Shown one piece after another: positions 25,493 to 34,404 of a stretch of DNA of 64,000 bases; the first letter of the stretch is position 1, and every line of letters begins with the position of its first letter. The DNA comes from DASXRA01 sp036502575 (GTDB taxonomy: Bacteria; Actinomycetota; Actinomycetes; Mycobacteriales; Jatrophihabitantaceae), in contig DASXYL010000018.1 of assembly GCA_036502575.1 (NCBI GenBank), forward strand, positions 13,813 to 77,812, read 5' to 3'. A program made the position numbers and the translations under genes. Under the pieces are notes generated by a model. That model saw nothing but the letters and a program-made list of their open reading frames with translations. It was not told the DNA's origin and did not search any database.

Positions 25493-25537
25493 GCATGCCC
25501 GGCGTGGTCGACCCTTCGACATCCTTCGGAGGCTCCC

Positions 25538-26569
25538 ATGACCACCGCAACTGCGCTCTGCACCGAGTCACCGGTGACAACCCCGCTGTCGACGCGGGTC
25601 CTGACCGGTGATCGCCCGACGGGCGCGCTGCACCTCGGGCACTACTTCGGCACGCTCGCGAATCGCGTCGCGCTGCAACGCGCCGGGCACGATCTGCTGA
25701 TCGTGGTCGCCGACTACCAGGTCATGACCGATCGTGACCATCCCGGCGATCTCGTCCGGGTTGTGCGCGAGATCGTCCTCGACTACCTCGCCTGCGGCCT
25801 GGATCCGGATCGGACGACGGTGTTCGTGCACAGTGCGGTTCCCGCGCTGCACCAGCTGATGCTGCCGTTCCTGTCGCTGGTCGGCATGGGAGAGCTGTCG
25901 CGCAACCCGACCGTCAAGGAGGAGATCAAGCTGTCCGGGCGTTCGTCCGTGGGTGGTTTGATGATGACGTACCCGGTGCATCAGGCTGCGGATGTGCTGT
26001 TCTGCAAGGCCGATCTCGTCCCGGTCGGGCGGGACCAGCTGCCGCACCTGGAATTGACGCGGTCGATCGCGCGGCGCTTCAACGATCGGTACGGCCCGGT
26101 GTTCCCGCTGCCCGATGCGCTGCTCGGTGAGACGCCGGTGCTGCTCGGCCTGGACGGCCGCAAGATGGGCAAGAGCCTCGGCAACGGCATCTCGTTGCGC
26201 GACACGGCCGACGAGGTGGCCGCCAAGCTGCGTTCGGCGCGGACGGACTCCGAGCGCCACATCGCCTTCGAGCCGGACCACCGTCCGGAGGTCGCGAACC
26301 TGTTGCGGATCGCGGGCCTGTGCGCCGGGCGCGATCCCAGCGACCTGGCCGACGAGATCGCCGGGGGCGGTGCCGCAATGTTGAAGCGCGTCGCGGCCGA
26401 TTCGGTGAACGCGTTCCTTGATCCGATCCGTCGGCGCCGCGCCGGCTTCGACGGGGCGGATGCGCGGCTGGTGCTCGAACGCGGTGATCGGCGAGCGAAC
26501 GCGCTCGCCGACGAGACCCTGGACGAGGTGCGCGCCGCCATGGGAATGAGCTACGACGGGCTGCGGTAG
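25538..26569 (+). CDS. trpS: Tryptophanyl-tRNA synthetase, attenuation-controlled (auxiliary type?)
   Basis: Class I synthetase charging tRNA-Trp, 343 residues. The HIGH-type motif is TGALHLGHYFG and the KMSKS-type motif is RKMGKSLGN. Other landmarks are DYQVMTDRDH and GRDQLPHLELTR. ATG 25538 follows CGGAGG. The leader peptide and terminator upstream match the regulation of inducible auxiliary TrpRS genes, which often confer resistance to indolmycin-like inhibitors; whether this genome has a second, housekeeping trpS cannot be seen from the window. Confidence 0.93.
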   Translation: MTTATALCTESPVTTPLSTRVLTGDRPTGALHLGHYFGTLANRVALQRAGHDLLIVVADYQVMTDRDHPGDLVRVVREIVLDYLACGLDPDRTTVFVHSAVPALHQLMLPFLSLVGMGELSRNPTVKEEIKLSGRSSVGGLMMTYPVHQAADVLFCKADLVPVGRDQLPHLELTRSIARRFNDRYGPVFPLPDALLGETPVLLGLDGRKMGKSLGNGISLRDTADEVAAKLRSARTDSERHIAFEPDHRPEVANLLRIAGLCAGRDPSDLADEIAGGGAAMLKRVAADSVNAFLDPIRRRRAGFDGADARLVLERGDRRANALADETLDEVRAAMGMSYDGLR

Positions 26570-26602
26570 GAGGTCGGTTTGCCGGCGGGCCGACTGTCCT
26601 GC

Positions 26603-26998
26603 ATGATTGAACATGTGAACAGTTCTTCAGGTGTCGGCCGCGACCTGGTGTTCGCCGACCGCGCGGTGCTGCTACCGGCGGACGGCGACATCGTCGATGC
26701 CGCCGAGGTGTTCTCGTTGCTGGCTGATCCGGGACGGTTGCGGCTGCTCACCGTGCTGCGGACGGGGGAGGCAAGTGTCGGGCAGCTGGCGACAATGGCC
26801 GGCATGAGCGAGTCCGCGACATCGCACGCTTTGCGACTGCTGCGCGCGCATCGGATCGTTCAGGTGCGCCGGACCGGCCGGATGGCCTACTACCGACTGG
26901 CCGACGAGCACGTCCGGGTGCTGCTCGACACCGCGCTCGAACACGCCGGCCACAGTGGCTTGCTGCATCCGGAACGCACCGGGGGTGGCGCGCGGTGA
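26603..26998 (+). CDS. ArsR/SmtB-family metal-sensing repressor (CzrA-like alpha-5 site)
   Basis: 131 residues with a winged HTH (VFSLLADPGRLRLLTVL, ASVGQLATMAGMSESATSHAL, QVRRTGRMAYYRLAD). The last helix has DEHVRVLLDTALEHAGH, the DxHx10HxxH arrangement of zinc/cobalt sensors such as CzrA. The CDF exporter follows with a GTGA overlap, so sensor and exporter form an operon. Repeats TGAACA-TG-TGAACA and GAAC-A-GTTC overlap its start codon (26608-26625), a likely own operator. ATG 26603 chosen; GTG 26615 is possible. Confidence 0.9.
   Translation: MIEHVNSSSGVGRDLVFADRAVLLPADGDIVDAAEVFSLLADPGRLRLLTVLRTGEASVGQLATMAGMSESATSHALRLLRAHRIVQVRRTGRMAYYRLADEHVRVLLDTALEHAGHSGLLHPERTGGGAR
26608..26625 (+). 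promoter_or_regulatory. Candidate ArsR operator over the start codon
   Basis: TGAACA at 26608-26613 and again at 26616-26621, with GAACAGTTC (26617-26625) as a short dyad. Position at the start of the sensor gene fits autorepression relieved by metal. Confidence 0.45.
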
Positions 26999-28008
26999 CG
27001 GCGACGCCACCGGGCGAGAGCCTCAGTGTTGGTCACCGGCACGGCTCGGGATCCCGGCACGGTTCGGGATCAGCGCAGGCCGACCGGCGCTGGTTGCTGG
27101 CCGCGCTCGCGGTGATCTTCAGCTTCATGGTCGGCGAGGTGATCGCCGGTCTGCTGGCCAACTCCCTCGCCCTGCTCAGCGATGCCGGGCACATGCTCAC
27201 CGATGCGACCGCGCTGCTCGTCGCCGTCATCGCCTCGCGCATCGCCGAACGCCCGGCCAAGGGGGCCTACACGTTCGGGTTCGCGCGGGTCGACGCTCTG
27301 TCCGGTCAGGCGAACGGCATCACGCTGGTCCTGCTCGCGGTCTGGGTCACCGTCGAGGCGATCCGCCGCCTCATCGATCCGCCGGACGCCGGTGGCGGCG
27401 TCATCGTCATCGTGGCCGGCATCGGGATCGCCGTGAACGTGCTGGCCACGACGCTGGCGGCCCGAGCCGACAAGCGAAGCCTCAACGTCCGCGGCGCGGT
27501 CGCTCATCTGGTGAACGATCTCTGGGCGTTCGTCGCGACGTTCGTCGCCGGCATCGTGATCATGGCGACGGACTGGACGCGGGCCGATGCGGTGGCCTCG
27601 CTCGTGGTCGCTGCGCTGATGATCGTGACGGGCGCCAAGCTGATCCGGGACGCGGGGCGGGTGTTTCTCGAGGCGGCGCCGACCGGCATGGACCCGATGC
27701 TCATCGGCTCGGAGCTCGCGGCATTTCGCGGCGTGGCCCAGATCCATGACCTGCACGTATGGGAACTCGCGGCCGGAGAGGCTGCGCTGTCGGCCCATGT
27801 GCTGGTCGATCGAGTCGATGATTGCCATGTCATCGGTGACGCGATGCGCGCGCAACTGGCCGACGACCACGGCATCGATCACGTCACGCTGCAGGTCGAC
27901 CACATCTCCAACTCGGCGGACGAGCACTGCGCGGATTCGCACGGTCCGGTGCACAGCACCGGATCGCACGGTCCGGTGCACAGCACCGGCACACCGACGG
28001 CCGGATGA
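26995..28008 (+). CDS. Cation diffusion facilitator (zinc/cobalt efflux)
   Basis: 337 residues with six hydrophobic helices and the CDF metal sites SDAGHMLTD in helix 2 and HLVND in helix 5 (HxxxD). A His/Ser/Gly-rich N-terminus (GHRHGSGSRHGSG) and a His-rich C-terminal tail with two SHGPVHSTG repeats are probable metal-collecting segments. The cytoplasmic domain contains IHDLHVWELAAGEAALSAHV. Co-transcribed with the CzrA-like repressor upstream; exchanges Zn2+ or Co2+ for protons at the plasma membrane. Confidence 0.93.
   Translation: MTATPPGESLSVGHRHGSGSRHGSGSAQADRRWLLAALAVIFSFMVGEVIAGLLANSLALLSDAGHMLTDATALLVAVIASRIAERPAKGAYTFGFARVDALSGQANGITLVLLAVWVTVEAIRRLIDPPDAGGGVIVIVAGIGIAVNVLATTLAARADKRSLNVRGAVAHLVNDLWAFVATFVAGIVIMATDWTRADAVASLVVAALMIVTGAKLIRDAGRVFLEAAPTGMDPMLIGSELAAFRGVAQIHDLHVWELAAGEAALSAHVLVDRVDDCHVIGDAMRAQLADDHGIDHVTLQVDHISNSADEHCADSHGPVHSTGSHGPVHSTGTPTAG
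27937..27990 (+). repeat. 27-bp tandem duplication in the CDF C-terminus
   Basis: The unit beginning TCGCACGGTCCGGTGCACAG occurs twice with a single end difference, giving SHGPVHSTG twice. Each copy adds two histidines to the tail. Confidence 0.92.
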
Positions 28009-28012
28009 CGAA

Positions 28013-28037
28013 GGCGGGCCCCGCAGTGGGGCCCGCC
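28013..28037. terminator. Strong hairpin between convergent genes
   Basis: GGCGGGCCCC-GCAGT-GGGGCCCGCC, a 10-bp perfect stem without a long T run, just after the CDF stop and before the stop of the opposing small gene. It could terminate both directions. Confidence 0.7.
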
Positions 28038-28050
28038 TCGGTTGCGGTGG

Positions 28051-28224
28051 TCACTCGCCGCCGGGTAGGGCGTCCTTCACCTTGTCGACGACCTTCTCGA
28101 TCTGCTCCTCGTGGCCGAACTTCTTCTCCGCGAAGTCGGCCGCCTTCTCCACACCCTGCTCGACCTGCTCGCTGTGGTCCTTCGCGAAGTCGACCGCCTT
28201 GTCCTTCAAACCGTCCAGATCCAT
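28051..28224 (-). CDS. Small antitoxin-like protein (Rv0909/MT0933 type)
   Basis: 57 residues, strongly charged and predicted fully helical: MDLDGLKDKAVDFAKDHSEQ, VEKAADFAEKKFG, EKVVDKVKDALPG. It resembles the short amphipathic proteins annotated as antitoxins (Rv0909-like) in mycobacteria, but no toxin gene is adjacent, so a stress-related role without a partner is equally possible. The start ATG 28224 gives the family length; upstream frame is not conserved-looking. Confidence 0.7.
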   Translation of the reverse strand: MDLDGLKDKAVDFAKDHSEQVEQGVEKAADFAEKKFGHEEQIEKVVDKVKDALPGGE

Positions 28225-28455
28225 CGTCACTCCGATGCCGTCGAGGATTGTTCGGCGGGGTGCCCCGCCGGGCCGCCCCGGATGGCGGCTCGTCGCGACC
28301 GTAGCGCGCACCGGCGCGTCCGACCAGCCAAACCGGCGCCGTGCCGCATACCCTGCGCGACTGCGTCGGGTTCGAGCCGGAGACCGAGTAGCCAGCGGCG
28401 ACGGGTCCGAGCATCATGACCGGTAGGGGTTCTCGATCCGGACGGGGAGGTTGTC

Positions 28456-29844
28456 GTGCTGCTGCCGATGTCGCCGGCCGATTCACTGTTCTTGATGGTC
28501 GAGACCCGCGAGCATCCGATGCACGTCGGCGGTCTGCAGTTGTTCGTGCCGCCCGAAGGCGCCGACGCGAACGACGTACGGCAGATCTTCCAGCAGATGA
28601 TCAGCGTCGAGGACATTCGGCCGCTGTTCCGGCGCCGGGCCCGTCGCTCGGTGACCAGCCTCGGAATGTGGGGATGGGAAGAGGACGTCGACTTCGACAT
28701 CGAGCACCACGTCCGGCACACCGCGCTGCCCCGCCCGGGCCGGGTACTGGAACTGCTCGCGCTGTGCTCGCGGCTGCACAGCAACCTGCTCGACCGGCAT
28801 CGCCCGCTGTGGGAGGCGTCGCTGATCGAGGGTCTGGCCGATGGCCGCTTCGCGATGTACCTGAAGATGCATCACGCGGTCGTCGACGGAGTGTCGGCGC
28901 TGCGGCTGTTGCAGAGCGGACTCAGCGAGGATCCGGATCGACGCGACATGCCCCCGCCGTGGGCGCGTCTGGCCGACGGCGAACGGCCCCCGCGGGCCGC
29001 TCGTGATCAGACCCAAGTGCTGAACGACGCCCTGCACTCGGCGATGAATATCCTGGGCGAGGCGGCCGGATTGCCGTCAGCACTGGTCAAGACCGTGAAC
29101 CGCGGGATCCACGAGCAGACGGCGCCGCTGTCGTTCTCCGCGCCGAAGACGATGCTCAACGTTCCGATCACCGGCGCCCGGCGCTTCGCCGCGCAGTCCT
29201 GGCCGATGGAGCGGATTCGCCGGGTCGGCAAGGCGGCCGAGGCCACCGTGAACGACGTCGTGCTCGCCATGTGCTCCGGTGCGCTGCGCAGCTACATGCT
29301 CGGGCTGGACGCGCTGCCCGAATCGCCGCTGATCGCGATGGTGCCCGTGTCGTTGCATGTCGACGACAACCATCGCGAGGGCGGGAACGCGATCGGCGTC
29401 GTCATGTGCAACCTGGGCACGCACCTGGCCGACCCGGCCGCGCGGCTCGCGGCGATCAACGCGTCGATGACCGACGGTAAGGAAGCGATGGCCGGCATGA
29501 GCGCCGTGCAGATCATGGCGATGAGCGCGCTCGGCATGAGTCCGCTGGCGATCGCGCCGCTGCTCGGCGTACAGAACATGCTGCGGCCGCCGTTCAACCT
29601 GGTGATCTCGAACGTGCCCGGACCCCGTTCACCGCTGTACTACAACGGCGCTCGACTCGACGGGCTGTACCCACTGTCGATCCCGGTCGACGGTCAGGCC
29701 CTCAACATCACCTGCACGAGCTACTCGGACGAGCTCGCCTTCGGGCTGACCGGATGCCGGCGCAGCGTGCCGCACCTGCAGCGGTTGCTCGGTCATCTTG
29801 ACGACGAGCTGAACGCGCTCGAGATTGCTGCCGGCGTCGCGTAG
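28456..29844 (+). CDS. Wax ester synthase / diacylglycerol acyltransferase (WS/DGAT)
   Basis: 462 residues. The catalytic motif HHAVVDG (HHxxxDG) is in LKMHHAVVDGVSALRLLQS, and the family blocks PMHVGGLQLF, TVNDVVLAMCSGALR and NLVISNVPGPRSPLYYNGA are present. It would make triacylglycerol or wax esters from acyl-CoA at the membrane surface, a storage function common in this phylum. GTG 28456 follows GGGGAGG. It faces the convergent EphD-like gene. Confidence 0.93.
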   Translation: MLLPMSPADSLFLMVETREHPMHVGGLQLFVPPEGADANDVRQIFQQMISVEDIRPLFRRRARRSVTSLGMWGWEEDVDFDIEHHVRHTALPRPGRVLELLALCSRLHSNLLDRHRPLWEASLIEGLADGRFAMYLKMHHAVVDGVSALRLLQSGLSEDPDRRDMPPPWARLADGERPPRAARDQTQVLNDALHSAMNILGEAAGLPSALVKTVNRGIHEQTAPLSFSAPKTMLNVPITGARRFAAQSWPMERIRRVGKAAEATVNDVVLAMCSGALRSYMLGLDALPESPLIAMVPVSLHVDDNHREGGNAIGVVMCNLGTHLADPAARLAAINASMTDGKEAMAGMSAVQIMAMSALGMSPLAIAPLLGVQNMLRPPFNLVISNVPGPRSPLYYNGARLDGLYPLSIPVDGQALNITCTSYSDELAFGLTGCRRSVPHLQRLLGHLDDELNALEIAAGVA

Positions 29845-29866
29845 TCAGCCAACGTCGGGAACGTCG

Positions 29867-31621
29867 TCAGACCTGATTAAGGTCGACCTTGGCGAGCGCG
29901 CGAGCGGCGGCCGGCGTGAATCGCGACAGGGCGTCGAAGATCTTCGACTCGACCGTGATCCGCGCGATCGGCCGGTTCTGCTCGGTGGCCTTGACGATGT
30001 GCGTCGCCACTCGGCGCGGTGAGTAGTTGCGCCGGCCGTACGCCTGAGCGGCCTGCTGGCGCAGCCGTTCCTGTGCGTCGGCGTCAACGCCCAGATACTG
30101 CGTGGCGCGGGTGATGTCGGTGTTGACGAAGCCGGGACAGATCGCGACGACACCGATGCCGTCGCGACCGAGCTCGGCCCGCAGGCACTGGCTGAGCATC
30201 AGCACCGCCGCCTTGGTTGTCGCGTACGCCGGCAGCATCCGGGAGGGGGAGTACGCCGCAGCCGACGCGACGTTGACGATCGTCCCGCCCTGCCCGCGTT
30301 CGAGCAGCTGCTGTCCGAACAGGCGCGAGCCGTGGATGACACCCCACAGATTGACGTCGATGATGCGGTTCCAGTCCTCGACCGACGTCGCGAGGAACGG
30401 GCCGGCCATCCCGATCCCGGCGTTGTTGACGACGATGTCGGGGACGCCGTAGTCGGCCCGAACCTGCTTGGCGAAGCGGTCGAACGCTTCGGCATCGGAC
30501 ACGTCGAGGTGATAGGCCCCGGCCTCCACGGCGAGCTTGCGGGCGAGCTCGACGGTCTCGTCGGACCCGGCGTCGTTGACATCGGCGACGACGACGTCGG
30601 CGCCTCGTTCGGCGAAGGCCAGCGCCGTCTCGCGCCCGATGCCGCGACCCGCTCCGGTGACGACGGCCAGTCGGCCGTCGAACGGCTTGCGGCGACGACT
30701 CGAGCGCGCCTTGACGAGGGCGCGCGGCTGCGGGCCACCGGCTACGTGATCGACGAGCTCGGACGTCAGCCGGGCGATCACGTCCGGCCGGGTCCAGACC
30801 ACCCAGTGCCCGCCGGCGACCGACCTCGTGCGCAGGTCGCTGGCCCATGGACGGGGCGCGCCGAACTGCAAGGCCGGGGAGGCGAACACGTCGAGGGTGG
30901 GTGCGATGACCTGGATCGGGATGTCGGTGGTCTGCGGCCGGGGCCGGCGCAGACGCGACAGCATGTTCGCGCGATACAGCTGCAGACTGTTCACCTTGTC
31001 GGCGAGCGAGCGGCGGGGTTCCTCGGCGGGCGCCGCGGACCCGCGGCCGACGAGCGCACTCGCCGCGAGCGCCCGGTCGAGCACCCCCGTGCGCCACAAG
31101 AGCTCGGGAACACGAGGGAGGGTGAACAGGAGGATGTAGGTCGACTCGAGCAGCTGGCGTCCGACCTGCCGTAGCTTGGCGCCACCCGGTCTCAGCCCGG
31201 ATCGCAGCCAAGCGCCGGCGTGGTCGAGGTTCGGCCCGGAGATGGAGGTGAACGACGCGATGCGTCCGCGCACCCGTTCGTCGGTCACCGCGTGCCAGGC
31301 TTGGATCGATCCCCAGTCGTGGGCGAGCAGGTGGACGGGCCGATCTGGGCTGACCGCCTCGATCACGGCACCGAGATCCGCAACGAGCTGGTCGAGCCGG
31401 TATGCCGCCTGGGCCTTCGGCTGGTCGGACGCGCCGGCGCCGCGGACGTCGTACCGGACCACGTGGTAGCGGTCGTGCAACTCGGCGACCACGCCGTCCC
31501 AGATCGCGCTGTTGTCGGGACAGCCGTGAATGCACACGATCGTCGGCGCGCCTACCTCACCGGTCTCGGTGACCGCCAGGGTCACTCCGTCGGTGGACGT
31601 GACTCGCATCGTCGACGACAT
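29867..31621 (-). CDS. ephD: Alpha/beta hydrolase - short-chain dehydrogenase fusion (EphD-like)
   Basis: 584 residues with two complete enzymes. Residues about 1-290 form an alpha/beta hydrolase of epoxide-hydrolase type (CIHGCPDNSAIWDGV oxyanion loop, nucleophile Asp in LLAHDWGSIQAWH). Residues about 310-584 form an SDR (VTGAGRGIGRETALAF, NNAGIGMAGPF, catalytic Ser and YATTK). This domain order matches mycobacterial EphD (Rv2214c), linked there to mycolic acid modification. The physiological substrate here is unknown. The gene is divergent from the PLP lyase with paired dyads between. Confidence 0.88.
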   Translation of the reverse strand: MSSTMRVTSTDGVTLAVTETGEVGAPTIVCIHGCPDNSAIWDGVVAELHDRYHVVRYDVRGAGASDQPKAQAAYRLDQLVADLGAVIEAVSPDRPVHLLAHDWGSIQAWHAVTDERVRGRIASFTSISGPNLDHAGAWLRSGLRPGGAKLRQVGRQLLESTYILLFTLPRVPELLWRTGVLDRALAASALVGRGSAAPAEEPRRSLADKVNSLQLYRANMLSRLRRPRPQTTDIPIQVIAPTLDVFASPALQFGAPRPWASDLRTRSVAGGHWVVWTRPDVIARLTSELVDHVAGGPQPRALVKARSSRRRKPFDGRLAVVTGAGRGIGRETALAFAERGADVVVADVNDAGSDETVELARKLAVEAGAYHLDVSDAEAFDRFAKQVRADYGVPDIVVNNAGIGMAGPFLATSVEDWNRIIDVNLWGVIHGSRLFGQQLLERGQGGTIVNVASAAAYSPSRMLPAYATTKAAVLMLSQCLRAELGRDGIGVVAICPGFVNTDITRATQYLGVDADAQERLRQQAAQAYGRRNYSPRRVATHIVKATEQNRPIARITVESKIFDALSRFTPAAARALAKVDLNQV

Positions 31622-31641
31622 TCCGCTCCCGGTCCGAAGTT

Positions 31642-31675
31642 ACCTGTGACTATGTGTCACGGTAGACAGGCTGTC
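31642..31675. promoter_or_regulatory. Two dyads in the ephD/PLP-lyase intergenic region
   Basis: ACCTGTGAC-TATGT-GTCACGGT (31642-31663) and GACAG-G-CTGTC (31665-31675) lie between the divergent starts. They resemble operator sites for a TetR-type or other dimeric repressor. No regulator gene is adjacent. Confidence 0.45.
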
Positions 31676-31701
31676 AACAACGCGACCGTAGATTCGGCCC
31701 A

Positions 31702-32670
31702 ATGACCACCCCGCTCTCGCTCGCGAACATCGAGGATGCCGCCCACGTCATCGCTCCGGAATTCCTCTGTACGCCGCAGTATGTCGACCCGGCGCTGTCC
31801 GGCGCCCTCGGCCGCGACCTGGTGGTGAAGGTTGAGACCCTCAATCCGCTGCGGTCGTTCAAGGGCCGCGGGGCCGAGTACTTCGTGCGCGGTCTGGACG
31901 TCGGGCGCCACGTGGTGTGCGCCTCGGCCGGCAACTTCGGGCAGGCGATCGCTTATGCGGCCCGCCGCCGCGACATCCCCATCACGGTGTTCAGCGCCCG
32001 CAACGCGAACCCGGTGAAGGTGGCGCGGATGCGCGAGTTCGGCGCCGAGGTGGTGCTGGACGGGGAGGACTTCGACGTCGCCAAGTCACGGGCGATCGAA
32101 CACGCCGCCGCACGCTCGGACCGGATCTTCGTCGAGGACGGGCGCGATCCGGCGATCAGCGAAGGCGCCGGCACGATCGGCGTCGAGCTGGCGCCACTCG
32201 GCCTCGACGTGCTGCTGGTGCCGGTCGGCAACGGGGGATTGATCAACGGCGTCGGCCGGTGGCTCAAGGCGCACTCGCCGAGCACCCGGATCGTCGGCGT
32301 CTGCGCCGCCGGGGCTCCAGCAATGGAGCGCAGCTGGCGAGCCGGCCGAGTGATCGTCAGCGACAGCATCGCGACGATCGCGGACGGCATCGCGGGGCGG
32401 GTGCCCGTGCCGGTGGCGCTCGAATGGATGCGTGACACCGTCGACGACATGGTCGCCGTGGACGACGATCAGATCCTGGCCGCGCTGCGCCTCGTCCGCG
32501 ACACCGTCGGGCAGTTGCTGGAACCGTCCGCCGTGGTCGGCGTCGCCGCTGCGATGCAGCACGACTACGCCGGACGGCTCGCCACGATTGTCACCGGCAG
32601 CAACTACTCGCCCGACCTGCTGGCGCAGCTCACGGGCGCAATGCCGTTGCCGACGTCCGTAGATTCATGA
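31702..32670 (+). CDS. PLP-dependent threonine/serine dehydratase-like protein
   Basis: 322 residues, fold type II. The PLP lysine is in RSFKGRGAEYFV, the phosphate-binding region is ASAGNFGQAIAYAARR, and the Gly-rich loop is VPVGNGGLINGVGRWL. Lacks a C-terminal ACT domain, so it is closer to catabolic or serine racemase-like members than to IlvA. ATG 31702 lies 7 nt after TAGATT, a leaderless pattern. The next small gene overlaps its stop. Confidence 0.85.
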   Translation: MTTPLSLANIEDAAHVIAPEFLCTPQYVDPALSGALGRDLVVKVETLNPLRSFKGRGAEYFVRGLDVGRHVVCASAGNFGQAIAYAARRRDIPITVFSARNANPVKVARMREFGAEVVLDGEDFDVAKSRAIEHAAARSDRIFVEDGRDPAISEGAGTIGVELAPLGLDVLLVPVGNGGLINGVGRWLKAHSPSTRIVGVCAAGAPAMERSWRAGRVIVSDSIATIADGIAGRVPVPVALEWMRDTVDDMVAVDDDQILAALRLVRDTVGQLLEPSAVVGVAAAMQHDYAGRLATIVTGSNYSPDLLAQLTGAMPLPTSVDS

Positions 32671-32900
32671 TCATGGACGGCGCGACCACTCCGGAGGAGG
32701 TCCATCGCGAAAGCGACGGCGAACTGGTCGGCTACGTCAGCCACGAAGTCCGCGACGGTGCGTCGATCTGGGTCGCTCGCACGCTGTTCGGCGCCGTGCA
32801 GGTCCGCTTCGGCTACGACCCGGATCCGGCGAACGTCGCGGTGCTGCGTGGGGCACAGCTCGACCGACTGTCGCTGCGGATTCCACCAGCGCGTCGGTGA
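32667..32900 (+). CDS. Small hypothetical protein
   Basis: 77 residues, acidic, with alternating beta-like segments (ELVGYVSHEVRDGASIWVAR, VQVRFGYDPDPANVAVL). I do not recognise a family. ATG 32667 overlaps the stop of the lyase gene; a second ATG at 32673 lies 7 nt after TAGATT and could be a separate leaderless start. It is convergent with the dehydrogenase gene. Confidence 0.6.
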   Translation: MIMDGATTPEEVHRESDGELVGYVSHEVRDGASIWVARTLFGAVQVRFGYDPDPANVAVLRGAQLDRLSLRIPPARR

Positions 32901-32904
32901 GCGG

Positions 32905-34404
32905 TCAGTCCCACGTGCCGCGCTCGGCGAGCGCCTCGACGACCGCGCGGGCACCGTGGTCGTGCACGCAGGACAGCGCGCGCCGGTAACTACGGGTGAA
33001 CCGCTCGTCGTCGACCAGGGAGCCGAACACGTCGCGGTTCTCCACGAACGCCAACGGATCGGTGCGCTGCCGCCCCGCGGCTGTCGTCAGGACATCGCCT
33101 GCAGGGTCCACCACCTCGATCGGTTCGCCTTGCTCGTCGACGCCCTCGGCGTAGCGCGCCCAGCAGGCAACGACTGCGATCGCGCGGTCGGCCGGGCCGC
33201 CGGTGTCGAGCTGGTGCCGGATCACCGGGAGGAGGAACTTCGGGATCCGCTCGGAGGCGTCCACGCACAGCCGAGCGAGCGTGTCGCGGATCTCGGGGTT
33301 GGCGAAGCGCTCGATCAGCTCGGCGATGTAGGCCTGCAGGTCGACGCCCGGCACCGGCGGCAACGTGGGCAGCGCTTCGTCGCGCATGTAGCCGAGCAGG
33401 AACTCGACGAACGCGGGATCGGCGCTCGCCTCGTGGACGTAGCGGTATCCGGCGAGGTAGCCGGCGTAGCCAAGTGCCTGATGGCTGGCGTTCAGCAGCC
33501 GCAGCTTCATCAGCTCGTAGGGCTCGACGTCGGCCACGAGCTGCACGCCGACGATGTCGAACGGCGGCCGGCCGTCGCCGAAGCTGTCCTCGAGGATCCA
33601 TTGCGTGAACGGTTCGCAGACCACCGGCCAGGCGTCGGCGATGCCGTATTCACCCTGCAGCGTCGCCCGATCGTCGTCGGTCGTGGCCGGGGTGATCCGG
33701 TCGACCATGGAGTTGGGGAACGCAACATGGGTGCGAACCCAGGACGCGAGCTCGGGGTCGCGCAGCTCGGCGAATCCGCTGAACGCCGTCCGCGCGACGT
33801 GCCCGTTGCCCTGGACGTTGTCGCACGAGACGACCGTGAACGGCGCCAGCCCCGACGCTCGGCGCCGCGCCAGGGCCTCGACGACGAAGCCGAACGCGGT
33901 ACGTGGCGCGTCGGGGTGGGCGAGGTCGTGCGTGATGTCGGGGCCGCCTGGATCGAACTGACCGGTCACCCGGTGCACGTTGTAGCCGGCCTCGGTCAGG
34001 GTGAGCGTGACGACGCGGATGTCGGGGGAGGTGAGCGTGCCGAGGATCTCTTCCGGTTCGTCGGGCCCGTAGAGGTAGTCGAGGATCGAGCCGATCACGC
34101 GGGCGGTGCGCGTGCCGTTCGGTGCCTTGACGATGAGCGTGTAGAGGGAGTCCTGTGCGCGCAGGACGTCGCGCATCTGCTGGTCGCCGGGCAGCAGGCC
34201 AACTCCGCAGATTCCCCAGTCATGGGCGAGCTCCCGATTCATGAGGGAGTCGAGGTACATCGCCTGGTGGGATCGGTGGAAGCCGCCGACGCCGAAGTGC
34301 ACGATGCCGAGCGAGACGGCCCGGCGGTCGTACTGTGGCACGGCGACGTCCAGCCGGGCGACGTCCGGCAGGGTGCTGGTCGACAGCGCCGTCACAACGG
34401 TCAC
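32905..34404 (-). CDS. Mannitol 2-dehydrogenase family oxidoreductase
   Basis: NAD(P)-dependent polyol dehydrogenase, 499 residues, converting a hexitol such as mannitol or sorbitol to the ketose. N-terminal Rossmann region VSLGIVHFGVGGFHRSHQAMY, substrate-site blocks FTVVSCDNVQGNGHVARTAF and VAFPNSMVDRITPAT, and the catalytic lysine region YELMKLRLLNASHQALGYAG. Start GTG 34404 overlaps the permease stop (GTGA on the minus strand). It is the last gene of the polyol operon, so the imported sugar alcohol is its probable substrate. Confidence 0.93.
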   Translation of the reverse strand: MTVVTALSTSTLPDVARLDVAVPQYDRRAVSLGIVHFGVGGFHRSHQAMYLDSLMNRELAHDWGICGVGLLPGDQQMRDVLRAQDSLYTLIVKAPNGTRTARVIGSILDYLYGPDEPEEILGTLTSPDIRVVTLTLTEAGYNVHRVTGQFDPGGPDITHDLAHPDAPRTAFGFVVEALARRRASGLAPFTVVSCDNVQGNGHVARTAFSGFAELRDPELASWVRTHVAFPNSMVDRITPATTDDDRATLQGEYGIADAWPVVCEPFTQWILEDSFGDGRPPFDIVGVQLVADVEPYELMKLRLLNASHQALGYAGYLAGYRYVHEASADPAFVEFLLGYMRDEALPTLPPVPGVDLQAYIAELIERFANPEIRDTLARLCVDASERIPKFLLPVIRHQLDTGGPADRAIAVVACWARYAEGVDEQGEPIEVVDPAGDVLTTAAGRQRTDPLAFVENRDVFGSLVDDERFTRSYRRALSCVHDHGARAVVEALAERGTWD

